This document shows positions 9,886 through 20,700 of a stretch of 64,000 bases of DNA, piece by piece. Made by a program: the position numbers and the translations under genes. This DNA comes from Lamellibrachia columna. Lineage: Eukaryota > Annelida > Polychaeta > Sabellida > Siboglinidae. The notes beneath the pieces were generated by a model. The model saw nothing but the letters and a program-made list of their open reading frames with translations, was not told the origin of the DNA and searched no databases. Where the stretch lies: contig OY759269.1 in the NCBI GenBank assembly GCA_963662155.1, positions 8,949,698 through 9,013,697 of the forward strand, read 5' to 3'. The first letter of the stretch is position 1. Every line of letters begins with the position of its first letter.

Positions 9886-10820
9886 CGTCAAAGCGACCCC
9901 AGCCCTTAAGGAGTTTAATTCCAAGGAAATCAGGGATTTAAAAGAGAAACATCCCAAATGGAGCATATTTTGTTCACCTGCGTACTAAGATGCGTTTCAA
10001 TAAATCATGGGAATGACCTCGGGCGGTCATTCATTGTCGTAGAGGTAATTTTCTACCACATCATAATCGTTGGACAAAAACGATAATGCGTCAGTGGCGA
10101 CAACTTCGTGGTTCTAGTAGACACCGGTAACATTCCGTATGCAGTGTATAACCGCTCTGCTACAAGGTCTGGTTATAGTAACCAGATCAGCCAGGATAGA
10201 GTACGTAACGTCGGTGTTACGTAAACCGACTCTCTCTAAACCAATGACCTGCTGCACGATTAACGTGGGTCTACCCGTTCTCAATGAGTAGACAAATATT
10301 TATTTAAGTTCTCCAAACTCTTAAACAGACAACAAGTATTTTATCCACTTAGTGCAAACAAGTGGTTAAGAAACTTGTTCTCGATTATATACTTGCGATT
10401 AATGATTGACTGAACGGCGTTTTTACTATTGTTTAGCATAGCGCCCCCATCCCATTGACACTTGCCATAGCAAGATAGCTATTTCAAGGTTTGTATTAGT
10501 TATATTACACTTGTGTACACTCATTGGAAATAAACAACGAATGATTAATTAGATAATTATTTAAAACAGTAAATCACACAATTCAAATATTACAATTTAC
10601 CCTTAGCTGTGTTACATTTGCCAGTGTCACAGGGTCGATTAAAACAGCCGGCACGCTTCCGTACATAGCAGCAGAGCTTGCTGCAACCTAAGCTATCCCT
10701 AGGATTGCGACAACACGTTCCTAGGACTTTGGGGTCGTATGAAAAATTTCACTTCTGGAATAGCCGCAGTACATAATTAGCAATATATTTAACATACAAT
10801 TGACAATATGCGTAAATGAA
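9886..10820. other. No gene recognised
   Basis: Unique-looking AT-rich sequence without long frames. I see no repeats or RNA genes in it. Confidence 0.5.
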
Positions 10821-10824
10821 AAAT

Positions 10825-10922
10825 GTGTTGGACGCTCGATAAACCAATGGCTTCCTTGTCCGCTTGACACCTGGAGCTTGTAGCTTTGGGTGGCAATCAT
10901 TTTAAATCTTGTTAAATAATTC
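10825..10922 (+). mobile_element. LINE 3'-end fragment (same family as 5250-9885)
   Basis: Matches the 3' untranslated end of the intact LINE ('ctcgataaaccaatggcttccttgtc' in variant form) and ends in 'aaatcttgttaaat'. It is severely 5'-truncated. Confidence 0.8.
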
Positions 10923-11157
10923 AATGAAATAATTGGCCATATTTGTATTAATTCGTTAAGTTGTGTATTTATTTGTACAAACCTTCATATATTTAAATTA
11001 TTTATTTATTTATTGACCATTTCTGTTTTAATAATCTTTTTTAAGCGGTGTTTTATAATCATAACTCATTTTTGAGTGATGCTTGGCATGTTATATTGTA
11101 TTCATGTTTTGCATTTTAAAGCATGTGTACATGGAGTGGGAATTTAATAAAATAGTT

Positions 11158-11160
11158 ACA

Positions 11161-11211
<51 letters not shown>

Positions 11212-11212
11212 G
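11158..11212 (+). repeat. (TTAC)n microsatellite
   Basis: About thirteen uninterrupted tetranucleotide units. Confidence 0.97.
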
Positions 11213-11279
11213 ATACAAAGATTATCGGACGTTGTACCTTTAACATGTTTGTTATTATTGAACTCGTTACGGAGATAAA

Positions 11280-11360
11280 ACCCAGAAATAACCTAAGTGA
11301 GCAGCAAACATCGTCTCATCAAGACAGTGAAGACAAGACATTAACACAGTGAAACAAATT
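11280..11360 (+). other. Possible noncoding exon ending at a 5' splice site (paralogue near 12818)
   Basis: The block 'cacagtgaaacaaatt' is followed by GTAAGCAC at 11361. The same block with small changes is followed by GTAAGTAC at 12819. Both lie upstream of a family member (the pseudogene at 11562 and gene B). They may be duplicated first exons, a different type from the one upstream of A and D. Confidence 0.35.
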
Positions 11361-11561
11361 GTAAGCACAAGATATATGTCTGAAAATAGCCAACACATTA
11401 ATACAATACTATTTATTTCACTGGAACAATATGTGCTTTATCCACAATTAACATTATAAACTAGATTAACACATTACTACATATTAAATCAAAATGTATA
11501 TACGTCTAACATTGGTAATTTATAGGAACTTTGAAATGGAAAATTAAGGAATTTAGGAATA

Positions 11562-11732
11562 TCCGCGATGCGGCGCATACTTTGGGACGCCGTCATATGT
11601 TGAAGTCTGCTGGAAACTCTGGCGACAGCAGGGAAAACACGGCATGCCCATCCCAGAGGTTTCAACGATAAAAAGAAGTACTTTATGGAAGGCAAAACTA
11701 TCATCATGACGGAAAGACAGGAGTGCTAGGTT
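11562..11732 (+). pseudogene. Broken copy of the gene A/B secreted peptide
   Basis: Aligns with the first half of gene A: 'atatccgcgatgcgg' matches the A start, 'cccatcccagaggtttcaacga' in variant form matches the YPKGFN region, and 'agacaggagtgc' matches the first cysteine region. The ATG at 11568 is kept, but the frame hits a stop after 11 codons and another at 11728-11730. The 3' splice site is weak and the second, cysteine-rich half is missing. Clearly a dead duplicate. Confidence 0.8.
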
Positions 11733-11780
11733 CAATAACTGGACCAAGAAAAGGGTCTTGACTAACTCAACCAACACCAC

Positions 11781-12062
11781 ATGGTCATATACCGTGAAGG
11801 GTATGGCACCTACCACCGAATCAGGCGTCCACTTCAAGATAGTTGTGCCACATCAAACATCGCGCCAGGGACCTGGTGTTCTGCATTGCAGCGAATTCCG
11901 TTGACAAGAATGAACCAGCCGATGCTAGAGTGTGTTCCGTCAAGCCTAGCCTACAAATCTAGCATGCGAGGTGCCAATGAGCCTGTCTCAGACACTCCCA
12001 AGCCGGTGGTGCGCCGTCCATTCAGGTCCAGCATCAAACCTCAGAGGCTAATAGAGGAGTGA
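11781..12062 (+). CDS. Unidentified 93-codon ORF, possible exon
   Basis: I do not recognise this frame. It encodes a basic, proline- and arginine-containing peptide with four cysteines and no signal peptide or obvious domain. It directly follows the truncated secreted-peptide pseudogene. About 30 bases past its stop is a very good 5' splice site (ACACAG then GTAAGTGTG near 12092), so the stretch could be an exon, coding or not. It may also be chance. Confidence 0.25.
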   Translation: MVIYREGYGTYHRIRRPLQDSCATSNIAPGTWCSALQRIPLTRMNQPMLECVPSSLAYKSSMRGANEPVSDTPKPVVRRPFRSSIKPQRLIEE

Positions 12063-12359
12063 TTCTCATGAAGAGTTCATGAATCAACACAGGTAAGTGT
12101 GGTCATGATAACCCCAGGGGTTGACTAGACGTCTAGGTTAGTTTGCCCAGATGTTTTATTTTGTTTTTATTTAACCTAAATAACCAGTATTACCAGAAAA
12201 TACAATACTCGAGAAACACTATACGATTACTCCTAAAAGGGGGCAGATGTCACGTATTCCCTAGTCTAGTTATGCCCAGCTATGTTTTCACCTGGGGTAA
12301 CACTAACGAAAATATACCATCGTATTCAATAGTAAATACCACGGAGTTTGGAAACAGGT

Positions 12360-12595
12360 AATCCATGGAAACCATGGAAACCATGGTGTTTTCAAATAGG
12401 GAAGCCTTGGTAAAAAAACATGATTTTTTCAAACAGGTAAATCATGGTATACCATACAATTACCTTACACAATATATGAAAACAACATGCTCTATCCATT
12501 GTCACGATATACCATTATATAACATGTAATATCATGGAATACCACCTAATACCATTGCATACCATGTCACACCATGTCATTCAATGGTAGATTTT
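12360..12595. repeat. CCATGG / ATACCAT short-repeat tract
   Basis: Dense imperfect repeats of 'accatgg' then 'ataccat', partly palindromic. No coding frame. Confidence 0.6.
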
Positions 12596-12739
12596 CATAA
12601 GGGCACCAAACCCCCACGACTGCTTGTTTTTCCTTCTGTTGGCATTGAATCTAACATCCTACTGCAGCCCTGTAGGCCACAATGTCAAGTGTTTACATTC
12701 ACTCGAGTCAGATGACGCACTGTTAGATCAGGAGATGAA

Positions 12740-12818
12740 CGGTTTATTTCTAGGACGCATGCAATTTGACTTCAACCGTCGAACAAGCAACATCAAGACT
12801 AAAACAGTGAAGCAAATT
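12740..12818 (+). other. Possible noncoding exon upstream of gene B
   Basis: Paralogue of the block ending at 11360. It ends at GTAAGTAC (12819). If it splices to the gene B acceptor at 14251-14253 the intron would be about 1.43 kb. Inference only. Confidence 0.35.
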
Positions 12819-12929
12819 GTAAGTACATGATATCAGTCTGCGAATAGCCAGCATATTACTACAGTAGTATTTATTTCACAGGAACTGAATATTATTATCG
12901 CACTCTGGTATAAGTTACAAAATTCAACG

Positions 12930-13060
12930 GATTACAATACAATACAATAATAGTTTATTCGTCCGACCAGGACTTTACAGGGCCGATCAACACTTACAAC
13001 ACGACAGAAACACAACCTTGAACATTAGATCTAGAGTTGGCACATCACATATATAGTATT
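12930..13060 (-). mobile_element. Dispersed element 3' end with CAATA-type tail
   Basis: Matches 62680-62760 in the opposite orientation, sharing 'ttattcgtccgaccagga' in variant form and an (ACAATA)n-like tail. It looks like the 3' end of a retrotransposon or SINE with a pentanucleotide tail. Confidence 0.55.
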
Positions 13061-14160
13061 ATATAGTATAAATCACAGGTTATTTAACCTTAAGAATTGA
13101 AATGGCAGAGGGTAAAAAAAGAATACTTGTATCGGTTTGTCTTGATGGTAGGGAATAAAACAATGATGCGTATGTGACTGAGCCATGAACACAATTCTAC
13201 GTGGAGGGGGTGTGAGGGGTCTTGGAGTATTTGACTAGCTATATGTAACACTTTCCCTCGATACAAAGACTGTCTATTGTATTGTTGCAATTAAACTTGT
13301 TGAAACTGATACATGTGTTCAATAAAAACAAGCTTGATAGTAATGGAGGGGTGTTCTTTACATGTTCAGATGTATTTGTTTATATCTTATTGTTTCAATG
13401 TAAATCATATGAGGAAGGATGCAGGTACCTCTATACGTAAACAACCGAGGAACATTAACTAAAGTATTAACAATGTATACGAAACTACTTTATTGTCATA
13501 CTGAAATGTATACACAAACATGTTTTCATAACGTAAATCAGGTACAAATTGTGCAAAATATATGTAATAAAAAAACCAGATGTGTGTTTACGAGAGAGAA
13601 GTGAGGATTGCGGGAGATCAAAGGTATCATATTTACATGTGCTTTGTTGTTGAGAAATACGGTATGTCGTGTACACGAATTTTGCGCAGCGCTGTGAAAG
13701 TTCAAGGACAATCGTTGGTAAATTACAAAAGTGTCAGGAAACGCTATAATAGAAAAAAACGACAGTGGGTTCACCTCTAATTCTACATGTTTCCACGCCC
13801 ATTCTTACATAGAACAGTTCTAAGCCTATCGTGCACTATTACAGAGGTCTACGTAATCTAAATAAAATATACGTGTAAAAAATCTTAACAATTGAGCAAG
13901 GTTGTCGACATATCCGGGAGTTTGGGGCATCTCTGTTTAATGTTACGAGTATCAGGTCCTTCCTCAATTCGATTCCAGCTGTACCCCAGATTATGGTTTT
14001 TTTTTCGTTGTTTGTAGCTTTATTTGTGAAGATTGTAACCCTTCTACGCTTTTGTGCTTTTCGCTGTCCTTTCCAGTGTGTCCCTATTTTGTGAGTTAAT
14101 CTATGTCATTGTACTTCACTTGAAGAGGATATCTTTTTTGACAAAAGTATAAATCTTGTT
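13061..14160. other. No gene recognised
   Basis: Short overlapping ORFs on both strands without recognisable motifs. No gene can be supported. Confidence 0.5.
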
Positions 14161-14259
14161 TTTTTTGGGGGGGGACACTTAGAAGAAATCTCAATTGTGG
14201 TATATTGACAATGTATTGAGTGCCCTCTCCTATTCCTGCCTTGCTCGCTGCAGATATCC

Positions 14260-14625
14260 ATGACGCGGTGCGTGATTTTGGTCGTCCTCCTGTGTGCCTG
14301 TCTGCTGGCAACTCAGGCGACAAGAGACAAGCAAAGACGGTATGGCTATCCCAAAGGTTTGAACCGCGACAAGAAGTACTGGATGAAAGACGGACACATC
14401 ATCCCCACGGAACGACAAGAATGCCGGATACATTGCACGAAAGAATACTTTACTTGCTTCGAGGGCAAACGTTGCCACTTGAAACAGAATAAACATCGTA
14501 TTGAGGGGTGCAAAGAGGAATACAATGAATGTATGCGACGCTGTTTCCGAATGCTTGATAGAATTAAGAAAAACGACTTTCCTCATCCTCAAGAATTCAT
14601 TGGTAGACAGAGGGAAAAGTATTAA
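14260..14625 (+). CDS. Gene B: secreted cysteine-rich peptide, 121 aa
   Basis: Close paralogue of gene A with the same placement: the ATG is six bases after a 3' splice site (14251-14253), so the exon is terminal and holds the entire coding region. Signal peptide at residues 1-20 (ending LATQA). The mature part has the RRYGYPKG stretch, then seven cysteines with spacing x3, x6, x5, x11, x6, x3, as in gene A. The C-terminal tail (after R-I-K-x-N-D-F) is longer than in A and ends in a basic RQREKY. Changes from A in the mature region are mostly substitutions around the cysteines rather than at them. The possible first exon is at 12740-12818. Function unknown; secreted helical-hairpin peptide inferred. 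Confidence 0.8.
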   Translation: MTRCVILVVLLCACLLATQATRDKQRRYGYPKGLNRDKKYWMKDGHIIPTERQECRIHCTKEYFTCFEGKRCHLKQNKHRIEGCKEEYNECMRRCFRMLDRIKKNDFPHPQEFIGRQREKY

Positions 14626-15539
14626 GATCAAACCATGAGCATAAGATCAAACCATGAACATAAGATCAAACCATGAACATAAGAGTACAGCTACAATACA
14701 TGACAATTGTGAATAAAGTGTTGGTTGATCCATGGAGACCTGCACTAAGACCAGAAAGGTCGCTGGCGTACAGTCCATCATGACACTTATATACAGTTAC
14801 TTATATTGTGTTATATACTGATATTATAAATAATAATATACTCAGTCTAAGTGAATATTGAGTATAAGTCTTTGGCATAGCTACGTAACGAACATTTTGA
14901 GTATAAACACTGATCGATATTTGAAATACAAGAAAATAGTTACGGAATCATAAATGAGTACCAAAACCAAATATCAACAATTAAAACCACTAACACTTAT
15001 TCACACTAATATAATCAACAATAATTAACACTAACTAACACTAACCAAACACTGAATAAAGGTGCATTAATTAGCATTGATTAACATTAACATTACCTAA
15101 CAATTTACACAGGAGTATATGATATATGACATGAAATTTAAGCAGTAGTTATCACCACGACTGTATTTGAAGCTAATATTATCACTGCAGTTAATATGGA
15201 CTATATGTAATTATTAACATAATTTGCTTACATTGTCAATTTTTTTTCAGCCTGAAACGTCAATGTCACAATTGTACAAGTTTTGCTTGAAACTGTGAGT
15301 CGTTACAATTTTAATGACATTAATGTTTATACGATACGCTTAGGCATTTGAACGAATAACATATTTCAAGTTAGTTTTCAATGAACTTCTCAAACGTGGT
15401 AATTCACGTCTAGTTTTGGTGTTACTGATTCATATACGCTTGTCGATGTAACATGAGATATCCGGCACTAACCTGAGCTGACGTACATCATACTTAGCTT
15501 ATATATACCAAACAGTGAAGATAGCGAATTCTTTTTCAA

Positions 15540-16885
15540 CTGCACTCCCCACATCTTGTGATGTTCCTTAGGGTTATGTTCTTGAACTGCTACTTTTTAT
15601 TATGTGCCATACTACACTCCGTTATCCAAAGTCACAACTTGGATCACCACCTATATGCAATTGAAACACATATGTGCCTTTTTTTGGTCACGCCGGACAC
15701 AACAAATTGCTCCCTAAGCCAACTCACGGATTGTCTCCATGATATATCTTCCCCTGGAAAATTCATAGCAATGTTACATTCAGATATAACAGTTTTCATT
15801 ATTTGCACATATCAGCAGGTGCATAACATAATCAAAACTAATTAACACTAATTAACACTAACCAAACACTGAATAAATTGCAGTAACTATCATTAACTAA
15901 CACTAGCATTACCTAACACAAATTGGCTCAACATAACATTAAGCATTTTACGCTAGAGTATATGATATATGACATTAAATCTAGACAGTAGTTATCACCA
16001 CGACTGTATATAAAACTAAGATTATCTCTATTGTTAATATATGGGATATAATGTAATTATTAACATAATTGGCTCACATTGTCATTTTGGTTTTCAGCCT
16101 GGAACGTCAATGTCACAAGTGTACACGTGTTGCTTGAAACTGTCACAATCTTAATGACCGTAATGTTTATCCGATACTCTTAGATGCTACTTAGGCATAT
16201 GACCGAATACAATATTGCATGTTATCATTCGATGTATTTCACGTCTAGTTTTGAGGTTACTGATTCACATACGATTGTCAATATGATATGGCATATCATA
16301 CTTAGCTGATATATGCCAAAGAGTGAAGATAGCGAATTTCTTATCAGCAACTCCACTCTGCTCAGTTGTCCAAAGTCACAACTTAGTCACCATCTATGTG
16401 TAGATGAAACACAGTTGTACCTATCATTAGCCACACAAGATAAAAATTGCTTCCTAAACCAGATCAGGGATTGTCTCCATGATATATCTTCCAACTGAAG
16501 ATTAAATGCACATAAAACAGAGTTTTCATTATTTGCACACATCAGCAGGTGGTATACTTGATTGTGTTTTTACGACACCTATGCTGACCCAGCCGTTTCA
16601 GCACGGAATTTAAGAGGTACATTTAATAACAACTTTAGCTTTAGACAGGATAATTCCCAATCGTGTCGTTGCTGTTTTATCACGTTCATGACGTTCGCAG
16701 TATTCGCCGGTGTGTGTCATTTTCGGTTGCCAAAACTATTGCAACTGCTCTTATTAGCAGTACATTTAACTATTTCAATTCCATTTTTCATAATATTGCT
16801 CTCAGGGACATCATGAAACTTCAAAATTGTTTGTCAAAGGTAGCCATTAACCAAAAACCGGCCGAATATGGTAATGAACAAGGTT
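15540..16885 (+). mobile_element. Decayed L2/CR1-like LINE reverse transcriptase (copy in duplication 2)
   Basis: Counterpart of 3190-4480 with the same tandem arrangement and the same mutated YADD-region frames (15558-15845, 16313-16498) and thumb frame (16663-16887). The insertion predates the segmental duplication. Confidence 0.75.
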
Positions 16886-16886
16886 A

Positions 16887-17150
16887 GTGCAGTTTCTTCT
16901 GCGTTACCCCAGACAATTCTTTCTCAGTCTGTTTCATGCAACACCAGGGAACGTATCACTGCCGAAAGATCAGAAGAGTAAACTACGGCGGTACAGAAAG
17001 GACCTCAGAATGTTGATGCTCAAGAAAACCGGTCTCCATAAGAGAAAACGTATTCTACAGAAAAGAGGTTTCCTGTCGGCACTACTGGTTCCGTTAGCAA
17101 CGTCGATTCCACTTCCGTTGGTGACGATCTTAAATAGGCGACGACGGAGT
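16887..17150 (+). pseudogene. Polinton small basic protein remnant
   Basis: The frame contains a K/R-rich helix with 'KLRRYRKDLRML' and a following 'RGFLSALL' motif, which I associate with the small basic gene found beside Polinton/Maverick integrase modules. The N-terminal part has no clear start and the frame runs on into unrelated sequence after about 17150. It is followed in order by other Polinton-like remnants. Confidence 0.5.
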
Positions 17151-17700
17151 ATGCAAAAAAAATGGCACTGTTGGATCTTCGTGTTTTGGAGAACGTCCAA
17201 CCGCAAGTTCCTTCTCGTGCTACTGTCCCTATATGAAATGCGAGACAACCTAGAACGAGGCGATTTACACGAGAAGGGAAAGGTGGTGTCGTGCAACGTG
17301 GTGTTAAACCGATACAACACACTTTCCAACAAGGGTAGACAGCAACCCCTCCGTGTAATCGTTAATAAATTACCCTGCAACAAAGAAAAAAAGTAGAGCA
17401 ATGGAGCAAAATAGAACCTTCCATTGAAAACGAAATCACAGACAGCGTCCCGAAAGCAATGAAGCAGAATGCACGACGACTCCTCGATAAAATCAAAGGT
17501 GTCGTGATGAATTGGTGTACTGAAGCATAGCGGTTCACCGGAGTAACGTGAAGGACGTCCTGAGAAAACGGAAATCGTTTGAACCTGTGGGATGGCAGAT
17601 GTTCGCTAGAAGTCTCAAGGATGTGAATACGTCTATAGATTTAGTAGAGTTATGGTTGGATGTACACGCAGACAGCAACCAGTTATGATGACGATATGCC
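17151..17700 (+). pseudogene. Polinton accessory gene remnant
   Basis: Discontinuous frames resemble a protein commonly placed just before Polinton integrase-type genes: 'SVPKAMKQNARRLLDKIKG' near 17440-17500 and 'RKRKSFEPVGWQMFARSLK' near 17560-17620. At least four stops or frameshifts separate them. Dead copy; the family assignment rests on my recollection of this gene neighbourhood. Confidence 0.45.
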
Positions 17701-17919
17701 AAAAGAAAGCGGCAGTACATTTGACCGTGGTCGTCATCGATCGCGCCGTGGTAGACGGCCCGTGTCATTGCGCTCGCCAACGTCGTTACTACACCTGCGT
17801 TGGGAACCTTACTAAATAGTCTTGCACGCCACGGCCTCCTTATTATGACATGGCTCCTCGCCCGGATAGGAAGGCACGTTCATATAACATTTTGAAACGT
17901 ATTTGCTACAATATGGCAT

Positions 17920-18909
17920 AAACTGTCAGTTACGGAGTAATCGATGCCTTGCATCGCGCTGCAGGTGCATCGTCGAAAAAGGTTAAACGATGGCTGTCGG
18001 AACAGGATACTTACACTCTACACAAACCAACGACACGTCGCTTCAAACATCGCCGCGTCATAGTATGCGGTATAAATAAGCAGTGGCATGCAGATCTGAT
18101 TGACATTGCACGTCTGAAACAATACAACGATGGCAATACTTTTCTTTTGACTATCATATACGATATACGTGTTCTCCAAGAAAGCGTGGTCCGCTCTGAT
18201 GAGGAACAAGTCGGGATCGTCACTCACGGCAACATTTCGTCGGTTGCTAAAAGACAAGTTGCAGACGGATCAGGGAAAGGAGTTTTTGATTCGGAAATTC
18301 CACGGGTTTCTAAAATAACAAGGTATCCGAAACGTTACGACGTTCATCGAAGTGACCCAGGTTTGTATCGTCGAACGATTCAATCATACTCTGAAGACGC
18401 GCATGCGGAAGTATTTCACGACAAACTAGACCTTCAGATACATAGAGATGTTGCAGCATCTCCTGAATTCGTACAACAACAGTTATCTCAGAAGTATCCG
18501 CATGGCACCGGTGGAAGTGAATTGAACAAATGAAGAAGAGCTTTGGCAAAGGTTGTATGGATTGTATGGAAACCTAGGCTGCAGTAAAATCAAACCCATT
18601 TTAAAAATCGGCGATCGCGAGCGAATCAACACAGTCAAGAGTCGTTTCGAGAAGGGTTACCTACCCAGTCGGAGCAACGAGATATTCACCGTTAAAGAAG
18701 TGCATCGTTCGGACCGACCCGTTTATCGTTTGATTGACTACCAAAACTCACCAATAGAAGGACCGTTTTACGGTCAGGTACTACATAAAATGTCGGTGAC
18801 GAAAGATAAACTCTATCGTGTGGACAATGTGTTGCAGCAGCGCAAACGAGGGAGAAACATACAGGTACTTGACAAGTGGGTAGAGTATCCCGATTCTTTG
18901 AACAGCTAA
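17920..18909 (+). pseudogene. Polinton/Maverick DDE integrase, frameshifted
   Basis: Retroviral-type integrase of a Polinton, which would insert the element's DNA into the host genome. The frame 17949-18533 contains 'QWHADLIDIARL' (first catalytic Asp) and 'NDGNTFLLT'. After about 18170 the homologous reading continues in another frame, with the second Asp (LQTDQG) and the Glu helix (VERFNHTLKTRM). The tail at 18553-18909 has the KIGDRERI and 'FEKGYLPSRSNEIFTV' SH3-like part and a chromodomain-like end. Internal frameshifts and stops make it inactive. It is related to C. elegans F54H12.3-type transposon proteins. Confidence 0.75.
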
Positions 18910-19098
18910 GATATATCTCGGCTTGTATGAAGGCTAGCACATGCTGGTCGAGTGACCATCCCTGTAATGGAACATTCTCCGAATGCGCGCTTCGAAAACA
19001 CAAGTCTTGAAGATACCGGAAGTAACAGGAAACGTTGGGTGTTGTTTGGAAATACATGTCCGAAATCGGAAATCGTCTTCTTCTGTCAAGTCGTCGTT

Positions 19099-19137
19099 CT
19101 GTACATCGTCAATGTGGTCAGCATTGACGATGTACAG
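19099..19137. repeat. Perfect 16-bp inverted repeat, 7-nt loop
   Basis: CTGTACATCGTCAATG is followed after 7 nt by its exact reverse complement. It lies directly before a truncated LINE insertion inside the Polinton remnant. Confidence 0.9.
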
Positions 19138-19149
19138 ACCTTAGTTATG

Positions 19150-19545
19150 AAAGTCCCTTATTACAATGTGGTTTGACAACAATAGAGATCAGGAGACTAA
19201 GAGGAGACCAAATAGAAGTGTTTAAAATAGTGAACAGTTATGAGGATGTTGATAGGAATATGTTCTTCAAATTTAAAGAAGGCAGTAGAACCAGAGGACA
19301 CAAAGCAGCATTAGTTAAGGAGCAGTTTAGGTTGGACACGAGAAAGTACTCTTTCTCACAGAAGGTGATAAATGAATGGAACAAACTGCCAAATTAGTGT
19401 GTTAATGCTAGTAGTGTGAATATGTTTAAAAATAGAATTGACAGATATTTGATAAGGGAGGGATACACACTTGCACCCACTTGCCATCTAGAACTTGTTG
19501 TTTGAGATGGCAATCTTGTTAAATCTTGTTAAATCTACAACATGA
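19150..19545 (+). mobile_element. 5'-truncated LINE insertion (family of 5250-9885)
   Basis: Encodes the last about 75 residues of ORF2 ('IRRLRGDQIEVFKIVN', 'RTRGHKAALVK') with an in-frame stop where the intact copy reads through, then the family 3' end with duplicated ATCTTGTTAA tail. It interrupts the Polinton remnant. Confidence 0.9.
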
Positions 19546-19559
19546 CAACGGCAACTATA

Positions 19560-20295
19560 TTTTTTGGACGGCAGTGTTGAGCAGTTCTAACTGACCTTTC
19601 CTAGCAATGCGTCGATGGAATTGCATAAGTTGACCCACCACATAACAGCCTTACCGCAGCGTGTAAGTCTGTCCAGTCAATGCGGACCGGTGGATATTCA
19701 ATACCCGCACAGTTGGTACAACGTCAGAGACGACGATGCTTAGTTTGGCCTCGCGAGAACCGAAGTTTACGGTATTAATACAAAATGCAGGATCGAAACT
19801 GGTTATTACAACGGATGATCAACAGCAACACACACAGGCGGGTATGATGACTGAGAAAAAGTGAAACTCAGTTACAGCGACATTACTCAAAAAGTGACCA
19901 TGTACATGGCACGGAGTACCATATTCACGACCGGTATTTGAAGTTCTGTACACGGGAAACTGATGGAGAGTTTCATGGGAGCCATACTAGGCCTTTGCAA
20001 CAAGCCATACATGGTTAGCCCGAAAGGCGATGCCTCGTTAGATGACGACTCTGCTGAGGAAGTTCTTACCTTGGTTCATGAAGCCCACTCCGTGGTAGAT
20101 ACGGCACATTGGTTGTACCAATAGAAGGCAAACACGGAGACGTGATGGCAAAGAGCTTCGACAACATGCAGTATATTCCCGTCTTCTACAAAGAATTTAC
20201 AACGATCGAGATAGACATAAAAAAACGACGACCGTGACACTTCACTTTCGGCCATTCAAGCCATCATTTTCGAAATGTGAATCGCGCCAGGTGTT
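19560..20295 (+). pseudogene. Polinton virion-protein-like gene remnant
   Basis: Frames in pieces resemble a structural gene carried by animal Polintons: a 'DIQYPHSWYNVR' block near 19690-19730 and a C-terminal 'TVTLHFRP' block near 20240. Several stops and frameshifts break it. Whether this is the penton-type protein is not certain. Confidence 0.4.
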
Positions 20296-20315
20296 TTGAA
20301 AATGATTACATCAGG

Positions 20316-20645
20316 TAAGTCGGTGAAGGATTGCCCGTGTTTGTTGGAGCTAGAGGCCAAAGTATTGGTGGTTTGCTCGGTGGGCTGATTCGAAATGCCG
20401 CGCCTCTTATCAAGAGGTGTGCACTTGCCTTGGGAAAACTAGCATTGAAGACCTGTTTGGGAGTGGCTGGTGACGTTTTGTCTGGACATAATATTAAAGA
20501 ATCCGCAAAGCGGCGGGCCAAAGAAACCGGAAAGAACGTGATCAGCAGAGTACTAGGAATTAGTGGAGTTGGTGGGCTGCCGGGCATACGATTTGCTCCC
20601 CGTTGTATAAAACGCAAGCCGGCGAGAATTCTACTTAGTGTGTAA
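20316..20645 (+). pseudogene. Polinton small membrane/packaging-type protein
   Basis: One open frame without an ATG: 'PVFVGARGQ', a glycine-rich hydrophobic stretch (GGLLGGLI), then a basic amphipathic part with 'SAKRRAKETGKNV'. This layout (glycine-rich membrane segment then basic tail) is typical of a small structural gene between the capsid-like genes of Polintons. The missing start codon suggests a dead copy. The frame is intact otherwise. Confidence 0.45.
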
Positions 20646-20700
20646 AGGAACGCAGTCGACAGAAGACGCACCGGGATTATATATTCGGCTAATCGACGGC

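Larger units (their letters stand above)
14165..17155 (+). repeat. Segmental duplication, copy 2 (copy 1 at 1825-4775)
   Basis: Same order of parts as copy 1: presumed intron end, coding exon, 3' flank, two tandem LINE-bearing units and a Polinton fragment. Differences include a 21-bp 'catgaacataagatcaaac' type triplication just after gene B and small indels. Copy 2 continues into further Polinton genes whereas copy 1 does not, so copy 2 keeps the more ancestral junction. Confidence 0.9.

Noticed and set aside
14230..14631. Minus-strand 133-codon ORF opposite gene B
   Set aside because: Shadow of the conserved coding exon; the equivalent in gene A (1888-2184) is also a shadow.
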